Shown: in pieces, positions 1-6,237 of the stretch
Position numbering within the stretch: the first letter of the stretch is position 1
How the letters are laid out: each line of letters begins with the position of its first letter
Origin: Candidatus Kerfeldbacteria bacterium
GTDB lineage: Bacteria > Patescibacteriota > Patescibacteriia > SBBC01 > CAIJZX01
Assembly (NCBI GenBank): GCA_016194465.1
Contig: JACQBO010000020.1
Location: forward strand, 1 to 14,012
Length of the DNA stretch: 14,012 nucleotides
Direction of reading: 5' to 3'
Made by a program: the position numbers and the translations under genes
The notes under the pieces: generated by a model
The model's input: the letters and a program-made list of their open reading frames with translations, nothing else
Told to the model about the DNA's origin: nothing
The model's database searches: none

Positions 1-1
1 C

Positions 2-577
2 GAAATCACTGGTCAAGAAGTGTTCCGATCAATGCGCTATGAAAGCGGCGTGCACCGCGTTCAGCGCGTACCCGACACGGAAAAAAGTGGCCGGGTGCAT
101 ACCTCAACCGTGACGGTGGCCGTGGTCCCGATGGCGGAAGATGCGGAATTTTTTATTGACCCCAAAGACTTAAAAATTATTGCCTCGACCTCAAGCGGTG
201 CCGGAGGCCAATCGGTGAATACGACGTACTCGGCCATTCGCATGACCCACGTTCCTACGGGAATTACCGTGTCCATGCAGGACGAACGATCACAGACACA
301 AAACCGTCTCAAAGCGATGGCGGTGATGCGATCTCGTCTCTTGGCCCGTCAGGAGGAAGAAAAACGCGCCCACGAGTCCAGCCTGCGCAAAAGTCAGATC
401 GGCAGTGGTGATCGTTCAGAAAAAATCCGGACGTATAATTTCCCACAGGATCGGCTAACTGACCACCGAATCGGCCTAAGTCTGCACGGATTGGACCGCC
501 TGCTTGACGGTGACATCCTCGAACTTCTCCAAACGTTGCACCAGGCGGAAGGAAAGAAACGGACGGCGACCCCATGA
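2..577 (+). CDS. prfA: Peptide chain release factor 1 (RF1), C-terminal part
   Basis: The gene runs in from upstream of the window; about 191 residues of the C-terminal part are visible. RF1 recognises UAA and UAG stop codons in the ribosomal A site and triggers hydrolysis of peptidyl-tRNA. The codon-recognition motif reads PDT (codons 71-79, in RVPDTEKSGRVHTS), the PxT tripeptide of RF1 rather than the SPF of RF2. The catalytic GGQ lies at 203-211 in GAGGQSVNTT; most RF1 proteins have His after GGQ where this one has Ser. The stop TGA overlaps the ATG of prmC, whose product methylates this Gln, so enzyme and substrate are translationally coupled. The identity is very secure; the start lies outside the window. 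Confidence 0.97.
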   Translation, partial: EITGQEVFRSMRYESGVHRVQRVPDTEKSGRVHTSTVTVAVVPMAEDAEFFIDPKDLKIIASTSSGAGGQSVNTTYSAIRMTHVPTGITVSMQDERSQTQNRLKAMAVMRSRLLARQEEEKRAHESSLRKSQIGSGDRSEKIRTYNFPQDRLTDHRIGLSLHGLDRLLDGDILELLQTLHQAEGKKRTATP

Positions 578-1398
578 CCGTCGCCACGGTCCTAACCTTT
601 GGCCGCCACGCGCTTGAGCATACGAGTGACTCTCCGAGCTTAGATGCGGAACTTCTCCTCGCCCATGCCTGCCGGACCGATCGGACGTCTCTCCTGATCG
701 AGCTGCACCAGGGTATCGACGACGATGGACGACAACGGTTTCAAAATTTAATTGCCCAACGCCAGCACGGAACCCCGATTGCCTATCTCACCGGCCGGCA
801 AGAATTTTTTGGCCGCCCGTTTGTCGTTACCCCGGATGTGCTCATCCCCCGGCCGGCGACCGAGCTTCTGATCGAGACCGTATTAAGCACCAACCTGCCC
901 GAACACCTCTCCGTCGTCGACGTGGGGACCGGTTCCGGTATGATCGCCCTGACCTTGGCGGCGGAACGGCCCGCGTGGCGCATCCAAGCCACCGATACCT
1001 CCGCTGCCGCCCTCCAAGTCGCCCACGCCAATGCCGGGCAGCTAGGGCTCAGCCAGGTCCGCTGGATCCACCATGCGCTGCTTGATGGCGTGGACCGGCC
1101 GGTTGACCTGATTGTCGCCAATCTCCCCTACCTCCGTCCTGACCAGGTATCAAGCCTCGCCGGGCATGAACCGACCCAAGCGCTGGCTGGTGGGGTCGAC
1201 GGGTTGGACGTCATCCGCCCCTGTATTCTCGCCGCTTCGGCTTTGATGCCGCTTGGGCTGGTATTGGAAATCGACCCGAGCCAAGCGCCGGCCGTCCGAG
1301 CGTTGATGGCCGAGTGTCTACCAACCTACCGCACGACCACGAACAATGACGGTCGCGCCGTCCGCGTCATGGCCGCTTGGAAAAACATTAATAGGTGA
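574..1398 (+). CDS. prmC: Release factor glutamine methyltransferase PrmC (HemK)
   Basis: This 274-residue protein transfers a methyl group from S-adenosylmethionine to the N5 of the GGQ glutamine in RF1/RF2, which raises termination efficiency. The N-terminal helical domain is followed by RQEFFGRPFVVTPDVLIPRP, a PrmC signature, and by the SAM-binding loop VVDVGTGSGMIAL near residues 114-126. The substrate-binding motif sits at residues 183-186 but reads NLPY rather than the usual NPPY. Length matches the family (E. coli 277). The ATG overlaps the prfA stop as ATGA, which fixes the start. The last 11 bases overlap the 3' end of the convergent DUF3048 gene, with no terminator visible between them. 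Confidence 0.95.
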   Translation: MTVATVLTFGRHALEHTSDSPSLDAELLLAHACRTDRTSLLIELHQGIDDDGRQRFQNLIAQRQHGTPIAYLTGRQEFFGRPFVVTPDVLIPRPATELLIETVLSTNLPEHLSVVDVGTGSGMIALTLAAERPAWRIQATDTSAAALQVAHANAGQLGLSQVRWIHHALLDGVDRPVDLIVANLPYLRPDQVSSLAGHEPTQALAGGVDGLDVIRPCILAASALMPLGLVLEIDPSQAPAVRALMAECLPTYRTTTNNDGRAVRVMAAWKNINR

Positions 1399-2584
1399 TG
1401 GTCCGGCCTTCGGGTAAGACCTCGACCCAGGTGGTACCCCGATCGAGAGACAAGGTTTGTCCTTGATCATCAAGCCACTGTGTTCGGCCGGCCGGGCTAT
1501 CTTTTTTCCAGGTGCCAGTGATCACTTGGCCGTCGCGGACCAGCAACATCTTACCCGTGCCTTCGGTCTGGATATCCAGTCGCTCTTTCTCATTCGGGTA
1601 GAGCGTTATCTTCGCGAATTCGATCACCACGTTTTTGGTATAGATGGTATTGCCGTCGCGAGTTACATGCGGCTTGTCCCCAATAAAACGCTGGTATTGA
1701 TTCTGAACTGAATCGTACTTGTAGGTCACTTTGTAATTGAATGAAGAAAAATCAATCACTAGATCTTTGGTGTCGGTCGGACGGGCGTCGATTGAGGGCT
1801 CGTCCTTGTACGACCAGCTGGCAAAATTAGGCTTCAAGTCTGGGGCAACTTGTTGAATACCAAGATAGAGCTTGGTCGTCGACGTGTACAGGTTGTGCGG
1901 TGCGGCCCGCGAATCGTCACGAATGAAATTACCGCCATGATAGAATTGGTTAAAATCAACCGTATGTGGGTGGCTAGAACGAAGATAGTCCAAGGCCTGG
2001 GGACTTCCACCCGCATGGACATACAGGGCATCGAATTCTTCCGCCCAGTGGACATAATAAGGTCGCGCCGAGCGAACCGGACCAATCTCTTTCACCTCAA
2101 CTCCAACCGGGAAAAGGGCCATAAAACGTGTGATGCCACCTTCGGCGAGCGTTTCGAACACCAGGCTGGCCTTATCGAGCCCCGACTGGGGTCGTGCCTG
2201 GATCAAATTTTCAACCATCACCGCATAAATACGAGTGTTGGCCTTGTCCGGAGCAACCAATACACCGTCAATCTGCCGCGGCACTAACGAAACAGCCGCG
2301 GCGTTGTTGTTGGACAATGGGGCGGAATTGCTATGGTCGGTCGAAGTTGGCCCCTGGAAAATTACCCAGCCAACGAACACCGCCGCACCCAACAGCAGCG
2401 CACCCGAACCACCAATAATCCACCAGCGCCAGCGGGACCAGCCGGTGGGAGATTTTCTGCGGCCCACCACAACTGTCGCGGCTGGTGAAGATGAAGATTC
2501 GGTGTTGGGCTCCTCCGACAGCGGTTGAGGCGGAGGCGGCACGATGCCCGGAGGTGCGTTTTTTTGGATGTTCTTTTTTGGCAC
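1388..2584 (-). CDS. DUF3048 (YerB-like) membrane-anchored protein
   Basis: This 398-residue protein starts with GTG. A Pro/Ser-rich cytoplasmic tail (about residues 1-50) is followed by one membrane segment (about 54-76). The large extracytoplasmic part carries the DUF3048 signature: VMVENLIQARPQSGLDKASL, then EGGITRFMALFP, GPVRSARPYYV and ALYVHAGGSP. The family includes Bacillus YerB; its biochemical role is not established, but its members are predicted surface or envelope proteins. There is no lipobox Cys, so it looks anchored by an uncleaved signal segment. It lies 17 bases after the L25 stop, last in a three-gene operon, and the bases before the GTG show no Shine-Dalgarno, so re-initiation after L25 is likely. 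Its 3' end overlaps prmC by 11 bases. Confidence 0.9.
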   Translation of the reverse strand: MPKKNIQKNAPPGIVPPPPQPLSEEPNTESSSSPAATVVVGRRKSPTGWSRWRWWIIGGSGALLLGAAVFVGWVIFQGPTSTDHSNSAPLSNNNAAAVSLVPRQIDGVLVAPDKANTRIYAVMVENLIQARPQSGLDKASLVFETLAEGGITRFMALFPVGVEVKEIGPVRSARPYYVHWAEEFDALYVHAGGSPQALDYLRSSHPHTVDFNQFYHGGNFIRDDSRAAPHNLYTSTTKLYLGIQQVAPDLKPNFASWSYKDEPSIDARPTDTKDLVIDFSSFNYKVTYKYDSVQNQYQRFIGDKPHVTRDGNTIYTKNVVIEFAKITLYPNEKERLDIQTEGTGKMLLVRDGQVITGTWKKDSPAGRTQWLDDQGQTLSLDRGTTWVEVLPEGRTITY

Positions 2585-2601
2585 GGTGGTGGAGATATGA
2601 T

Positions 2602-3297
2602 TTATTCTTTCGACTTGGGGTTCGGCGCTTCGGCCGGAGGCGGTTCTTCGGTTTCCTCTTCCTTGTTTTCTTTCTCCACGACGCCAACCGCGGTGACATC
2701 CTCTTCTACCACGCCCTTCAGTGCCTCAAGTTCTGCTTCACTGCGCGGCGGGGTCACACTGGCCACGACCTCATCGGGCTTATCCAGCGTCACAATACCC
2801 GATGGTAGGACTAAGTCACGGACATGGATCCGGTCAGCGAACGTTTTAAGTTGGCTGATATCCACGTCAAGGGAAGGCACGAGGTCAGCCGGCAAACACT
2901 CAATCTTCAATTTGTCTAATGTGCGGATCAAAATCCCACTCTGCTCTTTCACGGCCGGCGATTCTCCCACCAGATGCAGTTCAATATCTGTTTGCAACTT
3001 CTCGGTCATGCGGACTTGGAAAAAATCAATATGCGTCACCGCGGAAACCGTGGGATGACGCTGGATACCCTGAATCAAAACCTTGACCGGCGTGTTGTGA
3101 CCAATCTGTAAATCAACCAGACTGGAAGAGCCGGCGCGACGCAGGACCTTTTGGAGCGTGCCAGATTCAACCTGCAACAGTTCATTCTTCACGCCGTGCC
3201 CATAGAGGACGGCCGGTACCAAGCCCTGTCGACGAAGACGATCGGTTTGTTTGCCAGTCAGCGTTCGCTGGGCGGCAGATAATGCCAGAGATTCCAT
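2602..3297 (-). CDS. rplY: 50S ribosomal protein L25, long Ctc/TL5 type
   Basis: This 231-residue L25 binds 5S rRNA in the large subunit. MESLALSAAQRT, the RRQGLVPAVLYG motif and LVDLQIGHNTPVKVLIQGIQ identify the N-terminal L25 domain (about residues 1-95). A second beta-rich domain (to about 185) makes it the long Ctc/TL5 form rather than the short E. coli form. The C-terminal 45 or so residues form an acidic Glu/Pro-rich tail, probably disordered. The reading frame is open further upstream, but homology begins at MESLAL, so I set the start there. That ATG is 8 bases after the stop of the zinc-ribbon gene and has no Shine-Dalgarno, which suggests translational coupling. Confidence 0.93.
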   Translation of the reverse strand: MESLALSAAQRTLTGKQTDRLRRQGLVPAVLYGHGVKNELLQVESGTLQKVLRRAGSSSLVDLQIGHNTPVKVLIQGIQRHPTVSAVTHIDFFQVRMTEKLQTDIELHLVGESPAVKEQSGILIRTLDKLKIECLPADLVPSLDVDISQLKTFADRIHVRDLVLPSGIVTLDKPDEVVASVTPPRSEAELEALKGVVEEDVTAVGVVEKENKEEETEEPPPAEAPNPKSKE

Positions 3298-3305
3298 ACG
3301 GTAGA

Positions 3306-3635
3306 TTAACCAGTTGTGTCCCCTATTGATGAGCCGGGGAAGAAGGCACTGGGCCATCGATCCTGATGTTCTAGCCATTGGTAGAGGGTGATGACGTCGT
3401 CGGCCGACACCGGGTGGTGGTGCTGCGACGGGAACAATTCTTGGCTAGTCAGGTCCGTCACCATGCCCACCGATGTCAGGCCGCTCATGCCCGAGGTGAC
3501 CACTGCCACCACCGCACTACCGCACTGTCGACATTCGAGAAACAAGAGATGCGAATCATCACGCTCGGCCATAATCTGGGTCTTGAGCGGATTATAGTGC
3601 GCCTGGCATAACGGGCAGACAGAAAGAATTTGCAT
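3306..3635 (-). CDS. Small zinc-ribbon protein, unknown function
   Basis: This 109-residue protein begins MQILSVCPLCQAHYNP. Two CxxC knuckles (VCPLC near the N-terminus and ECRQC about 30 residues later) form a predicted zinc ribbon. A hydrophobic stretch SAVVAVVTSGMSGLTSVGMV follows, then TDLTSQEL and a short helical C-terminus. From memory, similar proteins with the same CPLC/CRxC layout and a 'VTDLTS' motif occur in candidate-phylum genomes with no assigned role. I chose the ATG at 3635 because it matches that N-terminus and has GGGAAAG a few bases upstream. The frame stays open to an ATG at 3677. It is first in an operon with L25 and a DUF3048 gene, so a role near the ribosome is possible but only inferred. 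Confidence 0.8.
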   Translation of the reverse strand: MQILSVCPLCQAHYNPLKTQIMAERDDSHLLFLECRQCGSAVVAVVTSGMSGLTSVGMVTDLTSQELFPSQHHHPVSADDVITLYQWLEHQDRWPSAFFPGSSIGDTTG

Positions 3636-3700
3636 GTCTTTCCCGCCGGAAAATGGATGTGGGGCGTCCGCGCGCATAGGCCAAAAGAGTCTAGGTCATG

Positions 3701-3728
3701 ATCATACCATGGGCGACAAATTCGTCAA
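3701..3728 (-). promoter_or_regulatory. Promoter for the zinc-ribbon / L25 / DUF3048 operon
   Basis: On the minus strand, TTGACG (3728-3723) and TATGAT (3706-3701) are separated by 16 bases. TGG directly before the -10 makes it an extended -10. Transcription should begin near 3694, giving a leader of about 60 nt. In that leader TTTCC and GGAAA can pair around GGCG and would cover the GGGAAAG ribosome-binding sequence. Confidence 0.7.
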
Positions 3729-3840
3729 CCCCGTTGAGAAATAGGGCCAGCCAAGCTTACGGATCGAGCGTCATTATTCTAACCGATACGTCATGTGCCT
3801 AGATTGGTCTCCGATCCACTTCTAACGGGGTCAAGTCGGC
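3729..3840. repeat. Intergenic inverted-repeat element between rodA and the zinc-ribbon operon
   Basis: CCCCGTTGAGAA (3729-3740) is the inverted complement, with one bulged base, of TTCTAACGGGG (3830-3840). Inside it, GGATCG (3761-3766) pairs with CGATCC (3822-3827). The element fills most of the gap after the rodA stop and touches the -35 box of the zinc-ribbon promoter. TCAA flanks it on both sides (3725-3728 and 3841-3844). It could be a structured 3' end for rodA mRNA, although no U-run follows, or a small MITE-like insertion. Confidence 0.5.
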
Positions 3841-3847
3841 CTCGAGC

Positions 3848-4960
3848 CTACAGCGGCGTAAATCGTTGACGAATGACCATACTCTCCAGCAAACCAACGG
3901 CCAGAAAACTGGCGATGAGGGAACTCCCTCCATAACTCAAGAACGGCAAAGGAATACCGGTGACCGGGAAAAGTCCGAGATTCATGCCAATATTGATGGC
4001 CACCTGGATAAACAGCATCATACCCAAAGAAACCCCGAGTAAAAAACTAAAAGAATCTCGTGTTTTCGCGAGCAGCTGGCGCAAGCGCCAGAAAAAGATG
4101 CCAAAAGCGACAATGACAATCGTGGCGCCGATAAATCCCAGTTCCTCGCCAATCGTAGCAAAGATGAAATCCGTCTGCCGCTCCGGAACAAAGTTGAGTT
4201 GTGACTGGGGACCAAGGCCGAGACCCCGACCGCTGAGCAAGCCAGACCCAATGGCGGTCACCGCCTGGCGGACATTATAGCCGCTCCCTAAAGGATCCCG
4301 CCCCGGGTTAAAGAAATTCAGCAGACGGTCTTTTTGATATGGATGCAGGAAGCCGAACCAGCCAATGACCGCCGTCACGATAAGGCCGGCCACAATGGCG
4401 CCCAAGAATTTTTTGGGGATGGGCAGGATAATCAATAAACCAATCCAGATACCGACGATGACCACTGCCGAACCAAGATCGGGCTGGAGCATGACCAGAC
4501 CGACTGGCACGGCGGTGAGCAGACCGCTGGCCGCCACGATGGAAAAACGATGGAGCTCGTGGCCATGGTCGGAAAAAAACTTGGCCAGCACGATGGTCAT
4601 AATAATTTTGACAAATTCCACCGGTTGCAGTTGAAGGCCGCCGAGCACAAACCACCCGGTCGTGCCATGGACAGTGCGGCCAAACATCAGCACCACCACC
4701 AAGCTGGCTACCGCGATCCCATACAGGAGCCAGTGGATGCCGGCTAACCTGCGGTAGTCAAAACGCATCAGCAAGCCGACCGCGGCAAAACCGGCGGCGG
4801 CAAATGCCGTCTGTTTCAAGAGAAAGGAATAATCTGGCTTGGCCACATGGAGGGCGAAACTATACAGCGCCGCCAGGCCGATCAGCAAGAGCACCGCGGT
4901 CATAGTCATGAACGCCAGGTCAAATCCTTTTATGATTTGCCGACCGCTGAGGGTGGCCAT
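3848..4960 (-). CDS. rodA: Rod-shape determining SEDS protein RodA
   Basis: This 370-residue multi-pass membrane protein (about ten segments) belongs to the FtsW/RodA/SpoVE family of peptidoglycan glycosyltransferases that polymerise lipid II during cell elongation. Family landmarks in order are GTTGWFVLGGLQLQPVEFVK, LQPDLGSAVV, the loop with NPGRDPLGSGYNVRQAVTAI, LSGRGLGLGPQSQLNFVPE, TDFIFATIGEELGF, and the C-terminal TGIPLPFLSYGGSS. The short N-terminus, the GWFVLGG motif and the length favour RodA over FtsW. It starts 2 bases after the stop of the upstream membrane-protein gene, so the two are co-transcribed. No class B PBP is seen in the window. Confidence 0.94.
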   Translation of the reverse strand: MATLSGRQIIKGFDLAFMTMTAVLLLIGLAALYSFALHVAKPDYSFLLKQTAFAAAGFAAVGLLMRFDYRRLAGIHWLLYGIAVASLVVVLMFGRTVHGTTGWFVLGGLQLQPVEFVKIIMTIVLAKFFSDHGHELHRFSIVAASGLLTAVPVGLVMLQPDLGSAVVIVGIWIGLLIILPIPKKFLGAIVAGLIVTAVIGWFGFLHPYQKDRLLNFFNPGRDPLGSGYNVRQAVTAIGSGLLSGRGLGLGPQSQLNFVPERQTDFIFATIGEELGFIGATIVIVAFGIFFWRLRQLLAKTRDSFSFLLGVSLGMMLFIQVAINIGMNLGLFPVTGIPLPFLSYGGSSLIASFLAVGLLESMVIRQRFTPL

Positions 4961-4962
4961 GA

Positions 4963-5793
4963 CTAGCGGTAGACGTTATCGGCGTCGAAGCGGTTGACCT
5001 GGGGTTGAATCTGCACGTCGCTGGCGCCGGCGACTGGATACGGCCACGTGGTCGCCACGGCTTTGGCCGTCAGCGTCGCCCAGCGATCAATGGTGACTTG
5101 ATCAATGGCCACGACGGTTGTCCCGGACACGGCGATGACCGGAATTTCCACATGGTAAAAATTATAGACCGATCGGTTAGTCATGTTGGCGTGAACGCTG
5201 AGGGTCGAGATTGTCTGGCCACCGACCGAGACTGACGTTGGCGTGAGCGTCGGGCGGTCGACCGAAAAAATTGCCTCTGGTAACGCCGCGGCATTGGCCC
5301 GGGCCCAATTGATTTGATCAATGACTAAACTGACGGTCCCGGCTGTCCCACCATCGATCACCGCATTGAGCTGGACGACGGGGCGGCTGCTACCCTGATT
5401 GACCCAGGTGTGTTGGGCCGGCAGGGAAACACCGCCAACCGTAAAGTGATACCTGAAAGCACGAGCACCCCAGTCCTGATTGGGGTTGGTGACCGTTGCC
5501 ACGAGATCGAGATGGTGCAGGTCGCGCTGCACCATCGCCGCGGCGGTCGGTTGCAGGGGTCGCGGTCGAAGGTTGGCCGGCACATGGACATCGGCCACCC
5601 GGTTGATCGACCGAAAAAGCTGGGCATCAAGGCGGGATTGCTGACCAAAAAAAACAGTAAAGAACACCACCAGCCAGAGTAAGCTCAATCCGATGAAAGC
5701 GAGCAAGCTGATGGCCCACCAGGTCCGCAGTTGGTTTTTATGGCTGACCAGCCAGTATCCGATCGCCAGCTGGAGATCGCCTTGAGGCTTCAT
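4963..5793 (-). CDS. Unknown single-pass membrane protein upstream of rodA
   Basis: This 276-residue protein has a short cytoplasmic start containing GYWLVSHKNQLRT, one strong membrane helix at about residues 25-50, and a roughly 220-residue outer region. That region is rich in Thr, Val and Gly and looks beta-stranded, with repeated stretches such as VQLNAVIDGGTAGTVSLVI and ISTLSVHANMTNRSVYNFY. The second resembles an extracellular immunoglobulin- or fibronectin-like strand pattern. I cannot name the family. Proteins with a 'GYWxVTHK' start are, from memory, recurrent in Parcubacteria. Its tight spacing to rodA (2 bases) suggests an envelope or cell-wall elongation role, which is inference only. 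Its promoter lies 9 bases before the ATG and there is no Shine-Dalgarno. Confidence 0.82.
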   Translation of the reverse strand: MKPQGDLQLAIGYWLVSHKNQLRTWWAISLLAFIGLSLLWLVVFFTVFFGQQSRLDAQLFRSINRVADVHVPANLRPRPLQPTAAAMVQRDLHHLDLVATVTNPNQDWGARAFRYHFTVGGVSLPAQHTWVNQGSSRPVVQLNAVIDGGTAGTVSLVIDQINWARANAAALPEAIFSVDRPTLTPTSVSVGGQTISTLSVHANMTNRSVYNFYHVEIPVIAVSGTTVVAIDQVTIDRWATLTAKAVATTWPYPVAGASDVQIQPQVNRFDADNVYR

Positions 5794-5802
5794 ATCGGCC
5801 GG

Positions 5803-5831
5803 AGTGTATCAAAAAATGACCCGGCTGTCTA
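5803..5831 (-). promoter_or_regulatory. Promoter for the membrane protein-rodA operon, nearly leaderless
   Basis: On the minus strand, TAGACA (5831-5826), a 17-base spacer and TACACT (5808-5803) preceded by TGA give a -35 plus extended -10. Only 9 bases separate the -10 from the ATG at 5793, so the mRNA leader should be about 1-3 nt. Confidence 0.75.
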
Positions 5832-5856
5832 GAAACTACCGAGCGACCAACCGATG

Positions 5857-5865
5857 TGGTATACT
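5857..5865 (+). promoter_or_regulatory. Extended -10 promoter for the small membrane protein gene, leaderless
   Basis: TGG followed by TATACT (5860-5865) is an extended -10 with no convincing -35. The ATG at 5872 begins 6 bases after the box, where transcription would be expected to start, so the mRNA is predicted to begin at or next to the start codon. It is divergent from the rodA-operon promoter 25 bases away. Confidence 0.7.
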
Positions 5866-5871
5866 GAGAGC

Positions 5872-6180
5872 ATGATTGCCCGTGACATTCTCTACTATAC
5901 CTTGTCCCTGGCCGTAGCCGCCGGGCTGGCCATGGCCATCTGGTTTTTTGTCTACATGATCCGGATCATGCGGAGCATTCAGGGCCTGACCGAAGATTTC
6001 CGACACCGTTTGGAAACGATCGACGACATCCTGCGGACGATTAAGGAAAAACTAACCTCCACCCACGTCCAGCTCGGCCTCTTGGCTGAAGGGGTGAAAC
6101 AGCTTATCAACATGTTTCAACGACGGCGGTCAACCCGCCGGTCCAGCACGCGCGCATCAAACGACGGGGACGATTTTTAG
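5872..6180 (+). CDS. Small membrane protein with coiled coil, unknown function
   Basis: This 102-residue protein has one membrane helix at about residues 8-30 (LSLAVAAGLAMAIWFFVYMI). A predicted amphipathic/coiled-coil region follows at about 35-85 (RHRLETIDDILRTIKEKL and on). The tail is basic and Ser/Arg-rich and ends DGDDF. The general layout resembles DUF948/YtxG-like proteins, but the resemblance is too weak for a family call. The ATG at 5872 fits both the start of the hydrophobic segment and the promoter placement; the reading frame could be opened 18 bases earlier, but that would start upstream of the -10 box. dnaE follows after 57 bases with no promoter or terminator that I can see, so co-transcription is likely. 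Confidence 0.8.
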   Translation: MIARDILYYTLSLAVAAGLAMAIWFFVYMIRIMRSIQGLTEDFRHRLETIDDILRTIKEKLTSTHVQLGLLAEGVKQLINMFQRRRSTRRSSTRASNDGDDF

Positions 6181-6237
6181 ATCCTCCGTCGCTGATGGTG
6201 CTACAGGTGGTCGGGACTGACCAGCTGCTTCCTCGCT

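Noticed and set aside
783..1121. Long open frame opposite prmC, and similar frames opposite rodA, dnaE and thrS
   Set aside because: They have no recognisable domain, no start signal, and low-complexity composition typical of shadow frames in a GC-rich gene.
3298..3378. L25 starting 81 bases earlier at 3378
   Set aside because: The added residues overlap the zinc-ribbon gene and do not resemble any L25 N-terminus; homology begins at MESLAL.
3636..3677. Zinc-ribbon protein starting at 3677
   Set aside because: The extra 14 residues are unlike the family start, and the ATG at 3635 has a better upstream purine run. Not fully excluded.
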